This document shows, piece by piece, positions 7,876 to 15,064 of a stretch of 27,564 nucleotides of DNA. The DNA is from Syntrophaceae bacterium UBA3084 (GTDB taxonomy: Bacteria > Desulfobacterota > Syntrophia > Syntrophales > UBA6807). A program made the translations under genes and the position numbers. The notes under the pieces are model-generated. The model worked only from the letters and a program-made list of their open reading frames with translations. It searched no databases and was not told the origin of the DNA. Positions within the stretch are counted from its first letter, which is position 1, and every line of letters starts with the position of its first letter. The DNA is taken from positions 273 through 27,836 of the forward strand of contig DFBI01000129.1 in assembly GCA_002367335.1 (NCBI GenBank). The letters run 5' to 3'.

Positions 7876-7985
7876 TAAGAATTAATCCGTTTATAGTTTC
7901 TTTGTGATCTTTATGGTAAAAAACAAAATACGAAAGGCTTTAATACCGATCAATTTACCGGTCTGTCGTCTCAATCTGGCAGCGG

Positions 7986-8510
7986 CTACTTCTTCCCATA
8001 TGATTCTGGAAACAGAGTAATGGCATATAGAGGGTAATTACAAATTCTACCGTCGTGACGGAGATTTAAAAGTGTCGCTCGTGACAATACGGTGGGCTTG
8101 AATTGCCTGTCGAACGAGATGAGGCTTTTACTTTTCGGATTAATGTCTGCCTTAGCTTCAAGGGGATAAATCTGAGAAACAAATTCACAAAGAAAGTTCG
8201 CCTCAGCCCTTTTTCCTTCACTTGTCCAATAATATAAATCGACTCTTTTTTCTGAGCGCAATTGCTGGGCAACGTAATTTTCCACGAAGGCACCTCTGAA
8301 TTCGCTGAACAAACGATTCCTGCCGACAAGTAATTGGGGGGACAAATTGACCATCGCACCGAGGATGCCGACATCAAGGGCAAAGACCTTGAAATTGCTT
8401 CTGTTCATATATCCTTTCAGCGGAGTCTTCGCCGTTGTAACCTGATATGACTTGGGTGGACTTGGGGCCAAATCTTTATTCTTTAATATTCTCACCGCGA
8501 ATCTTACCAT
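7986..8510 (-). pseudogene. C-terminal fragment of DUF4143-type ATPase gene
   Basis: The 174-residue frame has the C-terminal DUF4143 signature of bacterial AAA_14/DUF4143 proteins: TPLKGYMNRSNFKVFALDVG, FRGAFVENYVAQQL, LYYWTSEGKRAEANFL, IYPLEAKADINPKSKSL, and a terminal PLYAITLFPES. Complete members have about 400 residues, with an N-terminal P-loop ATPase that is absent here. The first ~30 residues do not resemble the family and include a 24-bp sequence repeated at 22020-22043. In the nuclease-like core the usual AEVDF is AEANF, so a conserved acidic residue is lost. I read it as a decayed 3' fragment rather than a working gene. It may still be transcribed. Confidence 0.8.
8462..8485 (+). 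repeat. 24-bp dispersed repeat, copy 1
   Basis: The 24 bases from TTGGGGCCAAATC to the TTATTCTTTA end are identical to 22020-22043 and in the same orientation. The flanks are unrelated. This copy lies inside the unalignable N-terminal part of the DUF4143 fragment, so it probably belongs to inserted or rearranged DNA. Confidence 0.6.
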
Positions 8511-8590
8511 ACCTGAAAGACCTGTCTCAGGAAATAAGAGGGATTCTGGAGAAATAGGAGTTACTTTGCTTCCAAATTATGAACGCATCA

Positions 8591-8640
8591 CCCCCTTTAT
8601 TCCCTCCCGCCAGGGGAGGGGAAACCCGACTTTTTACTAA
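8591..8640. repeat. Intergenic repeat element B, partial copy of element D
   Basis: Its reverse complement reads AGTAAAAAGTCGGGTTTCCC, then CTCCCCTGGCGGGAGGGAAT and AAAGGGGG. This aligns closely with the left 45 bases of the MITE-like element at 16841-16995, including the CCCTCCC/GGGAGGG hairpin. Only one terminal sequence (GACTTTTTACTAAATCATT, from 8628) is present, and it runs into the methyltransferase stop codon. It may serve as that gene's terminator hairpin. Confidence 0.65.
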
Positions 8641-8644
8641 ATCA

Positions 8645-9655
8645 TTAACATTTACGTCCTGTTATCATAGCTGTTGACATGACGCCATCCATGCGTCTAA
8701 TATCTGAACATCCGGCTTGCACTAACCAGTTTTTTACTTCAGACTCCGTATAGGTATCCCCAGACTCGGTATTAACGACCATGTTCAAAGCAAAGAGAGT
8801 GCTGAAAAACGGCCCACACCGGTCCTCATCCATAATGAAATCCACGATGACAATCTGACCGCCCCGATTGAGAGCGTTTGCTCCTTTTTCAATAAGAGAC
8901 AGGTTTTGTTCAGGCGAATTGCTGTGAATAATGGCTGACAGAAAAACAAGGTCAAAGCCTTTCCCGAATTCGTCGATGTGATAATCACCTTCTATAATCT
9001 CAATTCTGCCGGTCATGCCGGATTCATCTATATATTTTCCGGTTAAAGGAACAACATCAGGCAGGTCAAAGACAGTAACAGTGATGTCTGGGCATGCATT
9101 TACAAAGCCCATAGCATAGGCACCCGAACCACCCCCAACGTCAAGCACCCGCGAGACACCCGCAAGATCGAGCCTGGCGATTACTTTTGCCGATGTTTTG
9201 ACCGCCCGGTAATGCATCGCTTCGATAAAAGCCGCAGTCCACCGGAGATCTTTTTCTTTTATCGACTTGTTTGCCACCCTGCCGCCCTTCTTGACTGCGT
9301 CCGTCATTGTACTCCACGATTTCCAGAGATGAACTGTATGCATAAGGCCGGACATATAGTCTTTTTCACCCTTTACGAGATAACGGGCGGTCGCCTCAGT
9401 ATTCGAGAAGCATTCGTTTTCCTTACGTATCAAACCCAGGGCACACAAAGCGTTCAGCAGCCGGTCCGTAGCCCGGATATCAGTACCTGATCTGATTGCC
9501 ACTTCATCCGATGTAAGTTTTTCACGACCAAGGATCGTAAACAGATCCAATTCAAATGCGCTCATAAAAATACGGCTTTTCTTAAATGACGTTGCCATTT
9601 GCTGGATTTGTTCCGGTGATGATATTCGACTATTCCTGTCATTATAACCATCCAT
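8645..9655 (-). CDS. SAM-dependent methyltransferase, O-methyltransferase (Methyltransf_2) type
   Basis: This belongs to the dimeric O-methyltransferase family that includes plant small-molecule and bacterial hydroxyneurosporene-type methyltransferases. The N-terminal ~100 residues form the winged-helix dimerisation domain (FELDLFTILGREKLTSDEVA, then TDRLLNALCALGLI). The Rossmann domain has the SAM-binding DVGGGSGAYA (about 172-181) and a later FDLPDV. LSAIIHSNSPEQ keeps a histidine where plant enzymes have the catalytic base. I chose ATG 9655 (336 residues) because AAGGAGAG (9663-9670) is well spaced for it. A GTG at 9682 would add nine residues but overlies that ribosome binding site. The substrate cannot be told. 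It is isolated between repeats, not in an obvious pathway. Confidence 0.88.
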   Translation of the reverse strand: MDGYNDRNSRISSPEQIQQMATSFKKSRIFMSAFELDLFTILGREKLTSDEVAIRSGTDIRATDRLLNALCALGLIRKENECFSNTEATARYLVKGEKDYMSGLMHTVHLWKSWSTMTDAVKKGGRVANKSIKEKDLRWTAAFIEAMHYRAVKTSAKVIARLDLAGVSRVLDVGGGSGAYAMGFVNACPDITVTVFDLPDVVPLTGKYIDESGMTGRIEIIEGDYHIDEFGKGFDLVFLSAIIHSNSPEQNLSLIEKGANALNRGGQIVIVDFIMDEDRCGPFFSTLFALNMVVNTESGDTYTESEVKNWLVQAGCSDIRRMDGVMSTAMITGRKC

Positions 9656-9693
9656 ATTTTTTCTCTCCTTCATTAACCCCACATTTGATTGTC

Positions 9694-9977
9694 TCGTAAA
9701 AAGCTCCGCTATGCCGACACGTCGGCATTATAATAGCAAGTAACTCCGACTTGTCGGGGTCATTCCCGCGAAGGCGGGAATCCAGGGGGAAATGAACAAA
9801 ATACTGGATTCCCGACTTCGGCGTGAGCTCAGTCGAACGCTCAGGTCGGGAATGACAAGTTACTTGAAAGTCGTAAAACTACTCTTTTGTCATTCTGAGC
9901 GATAGCGAAGAATCTGATATCATTGAGATTCTTCATCGCTCCGCTCCTCAGAATGACACTGCACGGACTTTTCACGA
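9694..9977. repeat. Composite intergenic repeat element C with nested palindromes
   Basis: This fills most of the 333-base gap between the methyltransferase start and the exporter permease end. It is bounded by CGTAAAAAGC (9695-9704) and GACTTTTCACGA (9966-9977). Inside are a perfect ATGCCGAC/GTCGGCAT palindrome (9711-9728), a long inverted pair (CAAGTAACT at 9737-9745 and GTCATTCCCG at 9759-9768, mirrored by CGGGAATGAC at 9847-9856 and AGTTACTTG at 9858-9866), and a second hairpin from GTCATTCTGAG (9889-9899) to CTCAGAATGAC (9947-9957). The GTCATTCCCGCGAAGGCGGGAATCC and GTCATTCTGAG types are common proteobacterial intergenic repeats. No coding frame of interest is present. Confidence 0.75.
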
Positions 9978-9988
9978 ACTTGTCATCT

Positions 9989-11110
9989 TTAATCCAGCCG
10001 TTTCCTGAACTGGCCGACAGCGCCGGTCAAAACTATAAAACCCATGATCGCCAATGCCAGGAGCTGGGGCCAGAGTACTTCCATGCCCACTCCTTTTAAA
10101 AAGATTCCCCTGATAATAATCAGGAAGTACATCAGGGGGTTCAAGTAGGCCAGCCATTGTACGATTTGGGGCATATTGGCAATTGGGAACACAAAGCCAC
10201 TGAGCATCACGAAGGGTAGAATGAAAAAGAAACAGGTCATCATGGCCTGTTGCTGTGTCGATGAAATTGTTGATATAAAAAGTCCTATGCCCAATACGCT
10301 CAGGATAAAAAGAAAAGTGGCGAAAAGAAGCAGAAAGCTGCTCCCTGCGAAAGGAATCCGGAACCAGAAAATAGCGAATATGGTGACTGCGATCATCTGA
10401 GCAAGGGCAATAACAACATACGGAATTGTTTTTCCCATGATCAGCTCAAAGGGTTTTACAGGGGTAACGATAAGTTGTTCCATAGTCCCCGCTTCCCTCT
10501 CCTTAATGATTGCCATGGAGGTGAAAACCATAACAAGAATCATAATAAGAAAGGCCACTACCCCCGGCACAAAGAAATTCTGGCTGTAGAGGTTTGGATT
10601 ATACCATGTCCTTATCCGTGCATCTATTTTCCCATATTTCATTTTGAATGGATAAAGTTCTTTAATGAACTTTTGATTCAGTCCGTCCAGTACTAAAGAA
10701 GAATAAGCTATCCTGACAGAGGCCATGTTGCTCATGCTCCCGTCGGCAAGGATCTGGATATGGGCTGTCCCTTTCTTTCGAATCTGCTCGCTGAAATCGG
10801 GTCCCACCTTGATTGCCAGATCAAATTTTCTTTTAAGCAGCCCTTGTTCCAAATTCTTCGGCTTATCGGTATAATAAATGATATTAAAGGTTTTATTGGC
10901 GTTGAAGGCATCGATCAGCATGCGGCTTTCCTTTGTCTGTGACTGGTCCAGAAATCCTACAGTGATATTCCGTATATCCGTAGTTACGACATATCCAAAG
11001 ATAAGGAGTTGCGCAATGGGCGTAATGATCAAAATCTGCCTGCTCTTTTTATCCCTGAAAAGCTGGATAAATTCCTTTCTGACAAGTTCTCTGATGCGGA
11101 GCCAGCTCAT
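9989..11110 (-). CDS. ybhR: ABC-2 type exporter permease (YbhR-like)
   Basis: Inner-membrane permease of an ABC-2 exporter. The N-terminal cytoplasmic stretch (VRKEFIQLFRDKKSRQILI) leads into TM1 (IITPIAQLLIFGYVVTTDI). A ~150-residue periplasmic domain follows, then NFFVPGVVAFLIMILVMVFT and the ABC-2 signature AIIKEREAGTMEQLIVTPVK before four further membrane segments. At 373 residues it is the usual size. It is the last gene of the operon, starting three bases after the preceding permease stop with GGA just upstream. It pairs with the other permease to form a heterodimeric channel by analogy with E. coli YbhS-YbhR. The exported substrate is not predictable from sequence. Confidence 0.9.
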   Translation of the reverse strand: MSWLRIRELVRKEFIQLFRDKKSRQILIITPIAQLLIFGYVVTTDIRNITVGFLDQSQTKESRMLIDAFNANKTFNIIYYTDKPKNLEQGLLKRKFDLAIKVGPDFSEQIRKKGTAHIQILADGSMSNMASVRIAYSSLVLDGLNQKFIKELYPFKMKYGKIDARIRTWYNPNLYSQNFFVPGVVAFLIMILVMVFTSMAIIKEREAGTMEQLIVTPVKPFELIMGKTIPYVVIALAQMIAVTIFAIFWFRIPFAGSSFLLLFATFLFILSVLGIGLFISTISSTQQQAMMTCFFFILPFVMLSGFVFPIANMPQIVQWLAYLNPLMYFLIIIRGIFLKGVGMEVLWPQLLALAIMGFIVLTGAVGQFRKRLD

Positions 11111-11113
11111 TTC

Positions 11114-12247
11114 CTACATTCCCTCTCTTTTCAGTGCGATAAGATTCATAAATGCGAGAATAATAAACATGGCAATCAGGGCTGTGTAACTGGGCCACAG
11201 GTGCGCCATCCCAAGGTTTCGTAAATATAATCCATTCAGAATGTCGATATAATATCTTGCCGGGACGATATAAGTGATCAGTTGAAGAACTTTGGGCATG
11301 CTTACAATCGGAAAAACGAAGTCGGAAAGGAGAAGTGAAGGCAAATAGGTGACGAGCACGGCATATTGATTAGCCACCAGTTGTGATTTAGTAATGATGG
11401 AGATGAGAAGACCAAGACTGAGTGCAACAAACAGATAGATGGAAGAGGCAAGAACCATCAACCAGAAACTGGACTTCATAATAATCCCAAAGAAAACTTG
11501 TCCCATAAGAACGGCTATGAGAACGTCTGTCAGCCCTATGAAAAAGTATGGGATGGCCTTTCCTGTCAAGAATTCCCCCGCTCCTACGGGAAGAGAAAAG
11601 ATCGTTTCTATAGTGCCGTTTTCATACTCTCTGGCGATCACAAGCGAGGTCAGCATGGCTCCCACGATCATGATAATGATTGCAATAATGCCGGGGAGAA
11701 TAAAATTCCTGCTTTCGAGGTTTTCGTTAAACCAGACCCGTGTCTGTCCTTCCACTGGTGGTTTTATCTTTTCCATGTTTTTGCGGTCGAGGAAATCGAA
11801 GAGAAGCTTATTGTTGTACTCTCCGACAAATTTAGTAATATATCCCAGGGATATACTGGCGAAGTTGGGATCGCTGCCGTCCAACAATATCTGGATGGGG
11901 GCTTCGCGGTCTGCCTTGATATTTTTTGTCCAGCCGGGAGGAATGACAATGGCCATTGTTGCCCAGCCGTGATCCAGATATCTTGTAACCTCTTTTGTAT
12001 TGGGAAGATGGCGGATGACATTGAAATAAGAAGATGCATCGAGTTTATGAATAAGATCGCGACTTAGAGAAGTTTTGTCATGATCCATTGCCACCGTCTT
12101 GATGTTATCGACGTCGAGACTAAGGGCATAGCCGAAGAGGAGAATCAGAAACAAGGGGATGGCAAAGGCCAGATACAGACTCCTGAGATCCCTGATCAGG
12201 TGGTAGAATTCTTTGCGGGCAATAGCCTGGATCTTTACGGGGTTCAA
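11114..12247 (-). CDS. ybhS: ABC-2 type exporter permease (YbhS-like)
   Basis: This is the first of two ABC-2 permeases, 377 residues. The pattern is IARKEFYHLIRDLRSLYL, TM1 (AFAIPLFLILLFGYALSL), a periplasmic domain that includes PPGWTKNIKADREAPIQILL, then NFILPGIIAIIIMIVGAMLT with VIAREYENGTIETIFSLP, and four more helices. The start is TTG at 12247, overlapping the ATPase stop (TTGA), which implies translational coupling. Order and overlaps match E. coli ybhS, part of the YbhFSR drug/cation exporter. The assignment of S versus R rests on gene order. Confidence 0.9.
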   Translation of the reverse strand: MNPVKIQAIARKEFYHLIRDLRSLYLAFAIPLFLILLFGYALSLDVDNIKTVAMDHDKTSLSRDLIHKLDASSYFNVIRHLPNTKEVTRYLDHGWATMAIVIPPGWTKNIKADREAPIQILLDGSDPNFASISLGYITKFVGEYNNKLLFDFLDRKNMEKIKPPVEGQTRVWFNENLESRNFILPGIIAIIIMIVGAMLTSLVIAREYENGTIETIFSLPVGAGEFLTGKAIPYFFIGLTDVLIAVLMGQVFFGIIMKSSFWLMVLASSIYLFVALSLGLLISIITKSQLVANQYAVLVTYLPSLLLSDFVFPIVSMPKVLQLITYIVPARYYIDILNGLYLRNLGMAHLWPSYTALIAMFIILAFMNLIALKREGM

Positions 12248-12999
12248 TCGCTTTTCCTCGACATCAGTTTAACAAAGGCATCATTCAGATCCGCCTCCGG
12301 TCGATCCGGAATCGTTTCACTAATAATTTCCGATGGGCTGCCGCCGGCAACGATTTTTCCCTCATTAATCATAACGATCCGCTCGCAGTTATGAGCTTCG
12401 TCCATATAATGAGTTGTCGCAAAAACGGTCATGCCATCCCCGGCAAGTTGACCTATAAATTCCCAGAAGTGACGTTGTGTGAGGGGATCGACACCAGAGG
12501 TTGGTTCGTCTAAGAATAATATGTCCGGTTTATGCAGCAGGGCGCATCCCAGGGCAAGGCGCTGGCGCCAGCCGGGCGGCAAATCACGGGTGAGACGGTT
12601 ACGGACATCAGAAAGGCGAGCGGTATCAATAGTCCACTGCATCCTTTCTTCCCACTGATTCAGGGGTATCTTATATACTCCGAGGTAAAAACGTATATTT
12701 TCAAAGGGTGTCAGATCTTCATAGAGGGAAAACTTCTGGGACATATATCCTATGGACTGTTTGATCTTTTCGGGTTCCGTGTAAATATCATGTCCCGCTA
12801 CAAAACCCTGACCGGACGTTGGTGTAAGAATTCCGCAGAGCATACGGATAGTAGTGGATTTACCGGAACCGTTGGGACCTAAAAAACCGAAAATTTCCCC
12901 TTTTTTCACAGAAAAAGAGATCCTGTCAACAGCGATAAATTCTCCGAACTTTTTTTCCAGGTCCTTTACAAGGATTGCATCAGGTCTTGAAGTTGTCAT
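12244..12999 (-). CDS. ABC exporter ATPase, equivalent to the C-terminal half of YbhF
   Basis: Cytoplasmic ATPase of 251 residues. Walker A is GPNGSGKST (41-49); Walker B with D-loop is DILFLDEPTSGVDP. The signature motif is LPPGWRQRLALG rather than LSGGQ, the variant I recall from the second ATPase module of YbhF. A switch histidine is visible in VFATTHYMDEAHNCE. The ATG at 12999 has AAGGA about eight bases upstream and lies inside the end of the first ATPase gene (20-base overlap); the stop overlaps the permease start. So two non-identical ATPase subunits are made from adjacent genes where E. coli has one fused protein. Confidence 0.92.
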   Translation of the reverse strand: MTTSRPDAILVKDLEKKFGEFIAVDRISFSVKKGEIFGFLGPNGSGKSTTIRMLCGILTPTSGQGFVAGHDIYTEPEKIKQSIGYMSQKFSLYEDLTPFENIRFYLGVYKIPLNQWEERMQWTIDTARLSDVRNRLTRDLPPGWRQRLALGCALLHKPDILFLDEPTSGVDPLTQRHFWEFIGQLAGDGMTVFATTHYMDEAHNCERIVMINEGKIVAGGSPSEIISETIPDRPEADLNDAFVKLMSRKSD

Positions 13000-13753
13000 G
13001 GATCAATTCCTTGTCATCCTCCTGTATGCGGTGAATCAGAGCCTCTTCCAGATTTGGAAAATGTGACTGGATTACTTCAGGAATACCGGAATCAAGAAGC
13101 CGGGATTTGTGCATCAATGCCAGATGATCGCATTTTTCTCCCTCATCGAGATATGCCGTAGAGATTACAATGGTCATACCCTGTTCTTTCATCTCGAGGA
13201 GAATATCCCAGAATTCCTGGCGCGATACAGGATCCACACCATTGGTCGGTTCATCCAGGATGAGGATCTGCGGCTCATGTACCAGAACGCAGGCGAGGCC
13301 TAATTTCTGCTTCATTCCCCCGGAGAGGTTGCCCACAAGACGATCAATAAAGGGAAGAAGCTTGGAAAATCGGAGGAAGCGCTCCCTCCTTTTCTTTCTT
13401 TCAGTGCCAAAGATACCGAAGATGTTCATGAAAAAATCGATGTTTTCCCCGACAGTCAGATCCTGGTAGAGTCCGAATCGCTGGGGCATGTAACCGATCA
13501 TAGTTTTAACCCGTGATCTACGGGTTACCACGTCGAGACCGTCAATCAGGATATTACCGGATGCGGGTCTGATCATGGTTGCCGCCATCCGGAGCAGCGT
13601 GGATTTTCCAGCGCCGTCAGACCCGACAAATCCAAATATGGTACCCTTTGCCACATGCAGAGATACATGATTAACAGCAGTAACTTCTCCAAAGTTCATG
13701 GAGACGTCATTAACTTGAATGGAACAGTCTACAGAGTTCAGGTTCTTTCTCAT
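12980..13753 (-). CDS. ABC exporter ATPase, equivalent to the N-terminal half of YbhF
   Basis: An ABC ATPase with Walker A in GFVGSDGAGKSTLLRM, a Q-loop region IGYMPQRFGLYQDLTVGEN, canonical signature LSGGMKQKLGLAC, and Walker B ILILDEPTNGVDP. In place of the usual switch histidine it has ISTAYLDEGEKCDH; E. coli YbhF's first module also has STSYLDEA there, so one ATP site may be degenerate, as in other asymmetric ABC exporters (inference). I chose ATG 13753 (257 residues). An upstream GTG at 13777 lies in a hairpin repeat and adds residues without family similarity. The hairpin sits between hlyD and this gene. Confidence 0.92.
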   Translation of the reverse strand: MRKNLNSVDCSIQVNDVSMNFGEVTAVNHVSLHVAKGTIFGFVGSDGAGKSTLLRMAATMIRPASGNILIDGLDVVTRRSRVKTMIGYMPQRFGLYQDLTVGENIDFFMNIFGIFGTERKKRRERFLRFSKLLPFIDRLVGNLSGGMKQKLGLACVLVHEPQILILDEPTNGVDPVSRQEFWDILLEMKEQGMTIVISTAYLDEGEKCDHLALMHKSRLLDSGIPEVIQSHFPNLEEALIHRIQEDDKELIHDNFKT

Positions 13754-13782
13754 TTCAAGCGGGTATTTCCCCCTCACCCTAA

Positions 13783-13804
13783 CCCTCTCTCCGGGGAGAG
13801 AGGG
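13783..13804. repeat. Perfect 10-bp-stem hairpin inside the exporter operon
   Basis: CCCTCTCTCC and GGAGAGAGGG pair perfectly around a two-base loop, in the 91-base gap between the hlyD-type gene (ends 13845) and the first ATPase gene. The surrounding CCCCTCACCCTAACCCTC is a common intergenic repeat type also seen at 16930-16967. With no U-tract it is more likely an mRNA-stability or attenuation hairpin, or a passive repeat, than a strong terminator. Confidence 0.6.
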
Positions 13805-13844
13805 AACCTGTGTGCAACGATATGCTTAAAGGGGGAGGGTATTG

Positions 13845-14864
13845 TTATTTATATTCCTGCAGCCAGGCATCGGCAGGCATTCCCGGTTTCAATTCCACGC
13901 CAGGGTTGGGAATAGAAATTTTTACGAGGTAAACCAGTTTGACCCTTTCCTTGTGAGTCTGGATAATCTTTGGCGTGAATTCTCCTTCAGTGGAGATAAA
14001 AGAAACTGTTCCTCTATAAACCTTATCGGGAAACGCATCAACTTTTACACGAACTTTCTGCCCCGGTTTTACTTTTCCTATTTCTATTTCTCCAACGAAT
14101 ATTTTCAATTTTACTGTGGAAAGATCTGACAGAGTCAGCACTTCACGTCCCGCTGTGACCACTTCCCCCGGCTCCACATTGCGACTTGTCAGGATGCCGC
14201 TGAAAGGTGCCCTGAGTTGTGTATATCCAAGCTGAATTCCGGTGAAATCAAGCGCTGCTTTAGCAGCCATACATTGCGCTCCGGCAACTTCGATTTCTTT
14301 TCTGGTAACTTCTATATGTTTCAGATTGCTTCGAGCCTGTTTTAAAATAGCATTCGCTTCGGATAATCTGGCCTTTGCCGTATCATTGAGAAGTGTTATG
14401 TTTTCCCATTCCGTTCGTGAAACGACCTTATTTTTGTAGAGTTTATCATATCTTTCTTTATTTTTGTGTGCCTCATTCAGGACAGCCCTCGCGCTTGAAA
14501 CACCTGCCCTGGTCCTTTCAACTTCGGCAGGAAGAGTTTTTTTGTAAACTTCAAGAAGTGTTTCCGACCGCTGTAAATTTTTTTTGGATCGTATCAGATT
14601 CGCTTCAGCTTTTTTATGACGCGCCAGATACTGCAATTTGTCCAGTTCCGCCAGGAGTTGACCTTTTTTCACAGTCTGACCCCCATCTACGAGGACACTG
14701 ACAACCCTGCCGCTTACCTGAAAAGAGAGTTCTGACTGAGTTGCATCAATGGTACCCGAATAATACAATTCTTCAGTATGTACCTTTCGCTGCCCGAAAT
14801 AAACAAGGGAACCGACACCCAAAAAAAGAACCAGAAAAATCACTATAATAATTCGCTTTCTCAA
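13845..14864 (-). CDS. ybhG: HlyD-family membrane fusion protein (YbhG-like)
   Basis: Periplasmic adaptor of the exporter, linking the inner-membrane permeases to an outer-membrane channel. The 339-residue protein has one N-terminal anchor (IIIVIFLVLFLGVGSLVYFG, residues 4-23). A split lipoyl/biotinyl-like domain follows (LSFQVSGRVVSVLVDGGQTV, then AELDKLQY), with a long alpha-helical hairpin (about 70-200) and the second lipoyl half LRAPFSGILTSRNVEPGEVV. The end is a beta-barrel domain (GQKVRVKVDAF...KPGMPADAWL). The start is TTG at 14864 with GGGAGG seven bases upstream. It is the first gene of the operon. No outer-membrane partner gene lies nearby, so a TolC-like protein elsewhere is probably used (inference). 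Confidence 0.92.
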   Translation of the reverse strand: MRKRIIIVIFLVLFLGVGSLVYFGQRKVHTEELYYSGTIDATQSELSFQVSGRVVSVLVDGGQTVKKGQLLAELDKLQYLARHKKAEANLIRSKKNLQRSETLLEVYKKTLPAEVERTRAGVSSARAVLNEAHKNKERYDKLYKNKVVSRTEWENITLLNDTAKARLSEANAILKQARSNLKHIEVTRKEIEVAGAQCMAAKAALDFTGIQLGYTQLRAPFSGILTSRNVEPGEVVTAGREVLTLSDLSTVKLKIFVGEIEIGKVKPGQKVRVKVDAFPDKVYRGTVSFISTEGEFTPKIIQTHKERVKLVYLVKISIPNPGVELKPGMPADAWLQEYK

Positions 14865-15064
14865 ACGTTGACCTCCCTATCAAGTTGATAATTTATATCA
14901 TTTCATCAAGGAATTAAACAAGAACAAACTTCTTGACACAAGAAATTCAAGTTGAACAGCCATTCTTTATTAGTTGCGATAGAGAAATCAATATGTTAAT
15001 TATATTCTTATGATTTTTGTTTTCCTCCAACAGGAGAAATAAATAGCAAAAAGGAGGGTGTGAT
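14865..15064. other. Divergent promoter region between exporter operon and CoA-ligase gene
   Basis: This 200-base AT-rich gap must hold the promoters of both divergent transcription units. A perfect TTGACA lies at 14933-14938, but no good -10 follows at 16-18 bases. TTGCGA at 14974 is followed by TATATT at 15001 with too long a spacer. I see no clear operator palindrome and no adjacent regulator gene, so promoters are not assigned. Confidence 0.4.

Noticed and set aside
8452..8640. Small plus-strand ORF across the DUF4143 fragment start and repeat B
   Set aside because: It is composed of the 24-bp repeat and the hairpin repeat; antisense to the DUF4143 fragment and without a ribosome binding site.
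10176..13066. Several plus-strand ORFs of 60-190 codons opposite the exporter operon
   Set aside because: All are shadows of the minus-strand ABC exporter genes, whose motifs and overlapping starts are clear.
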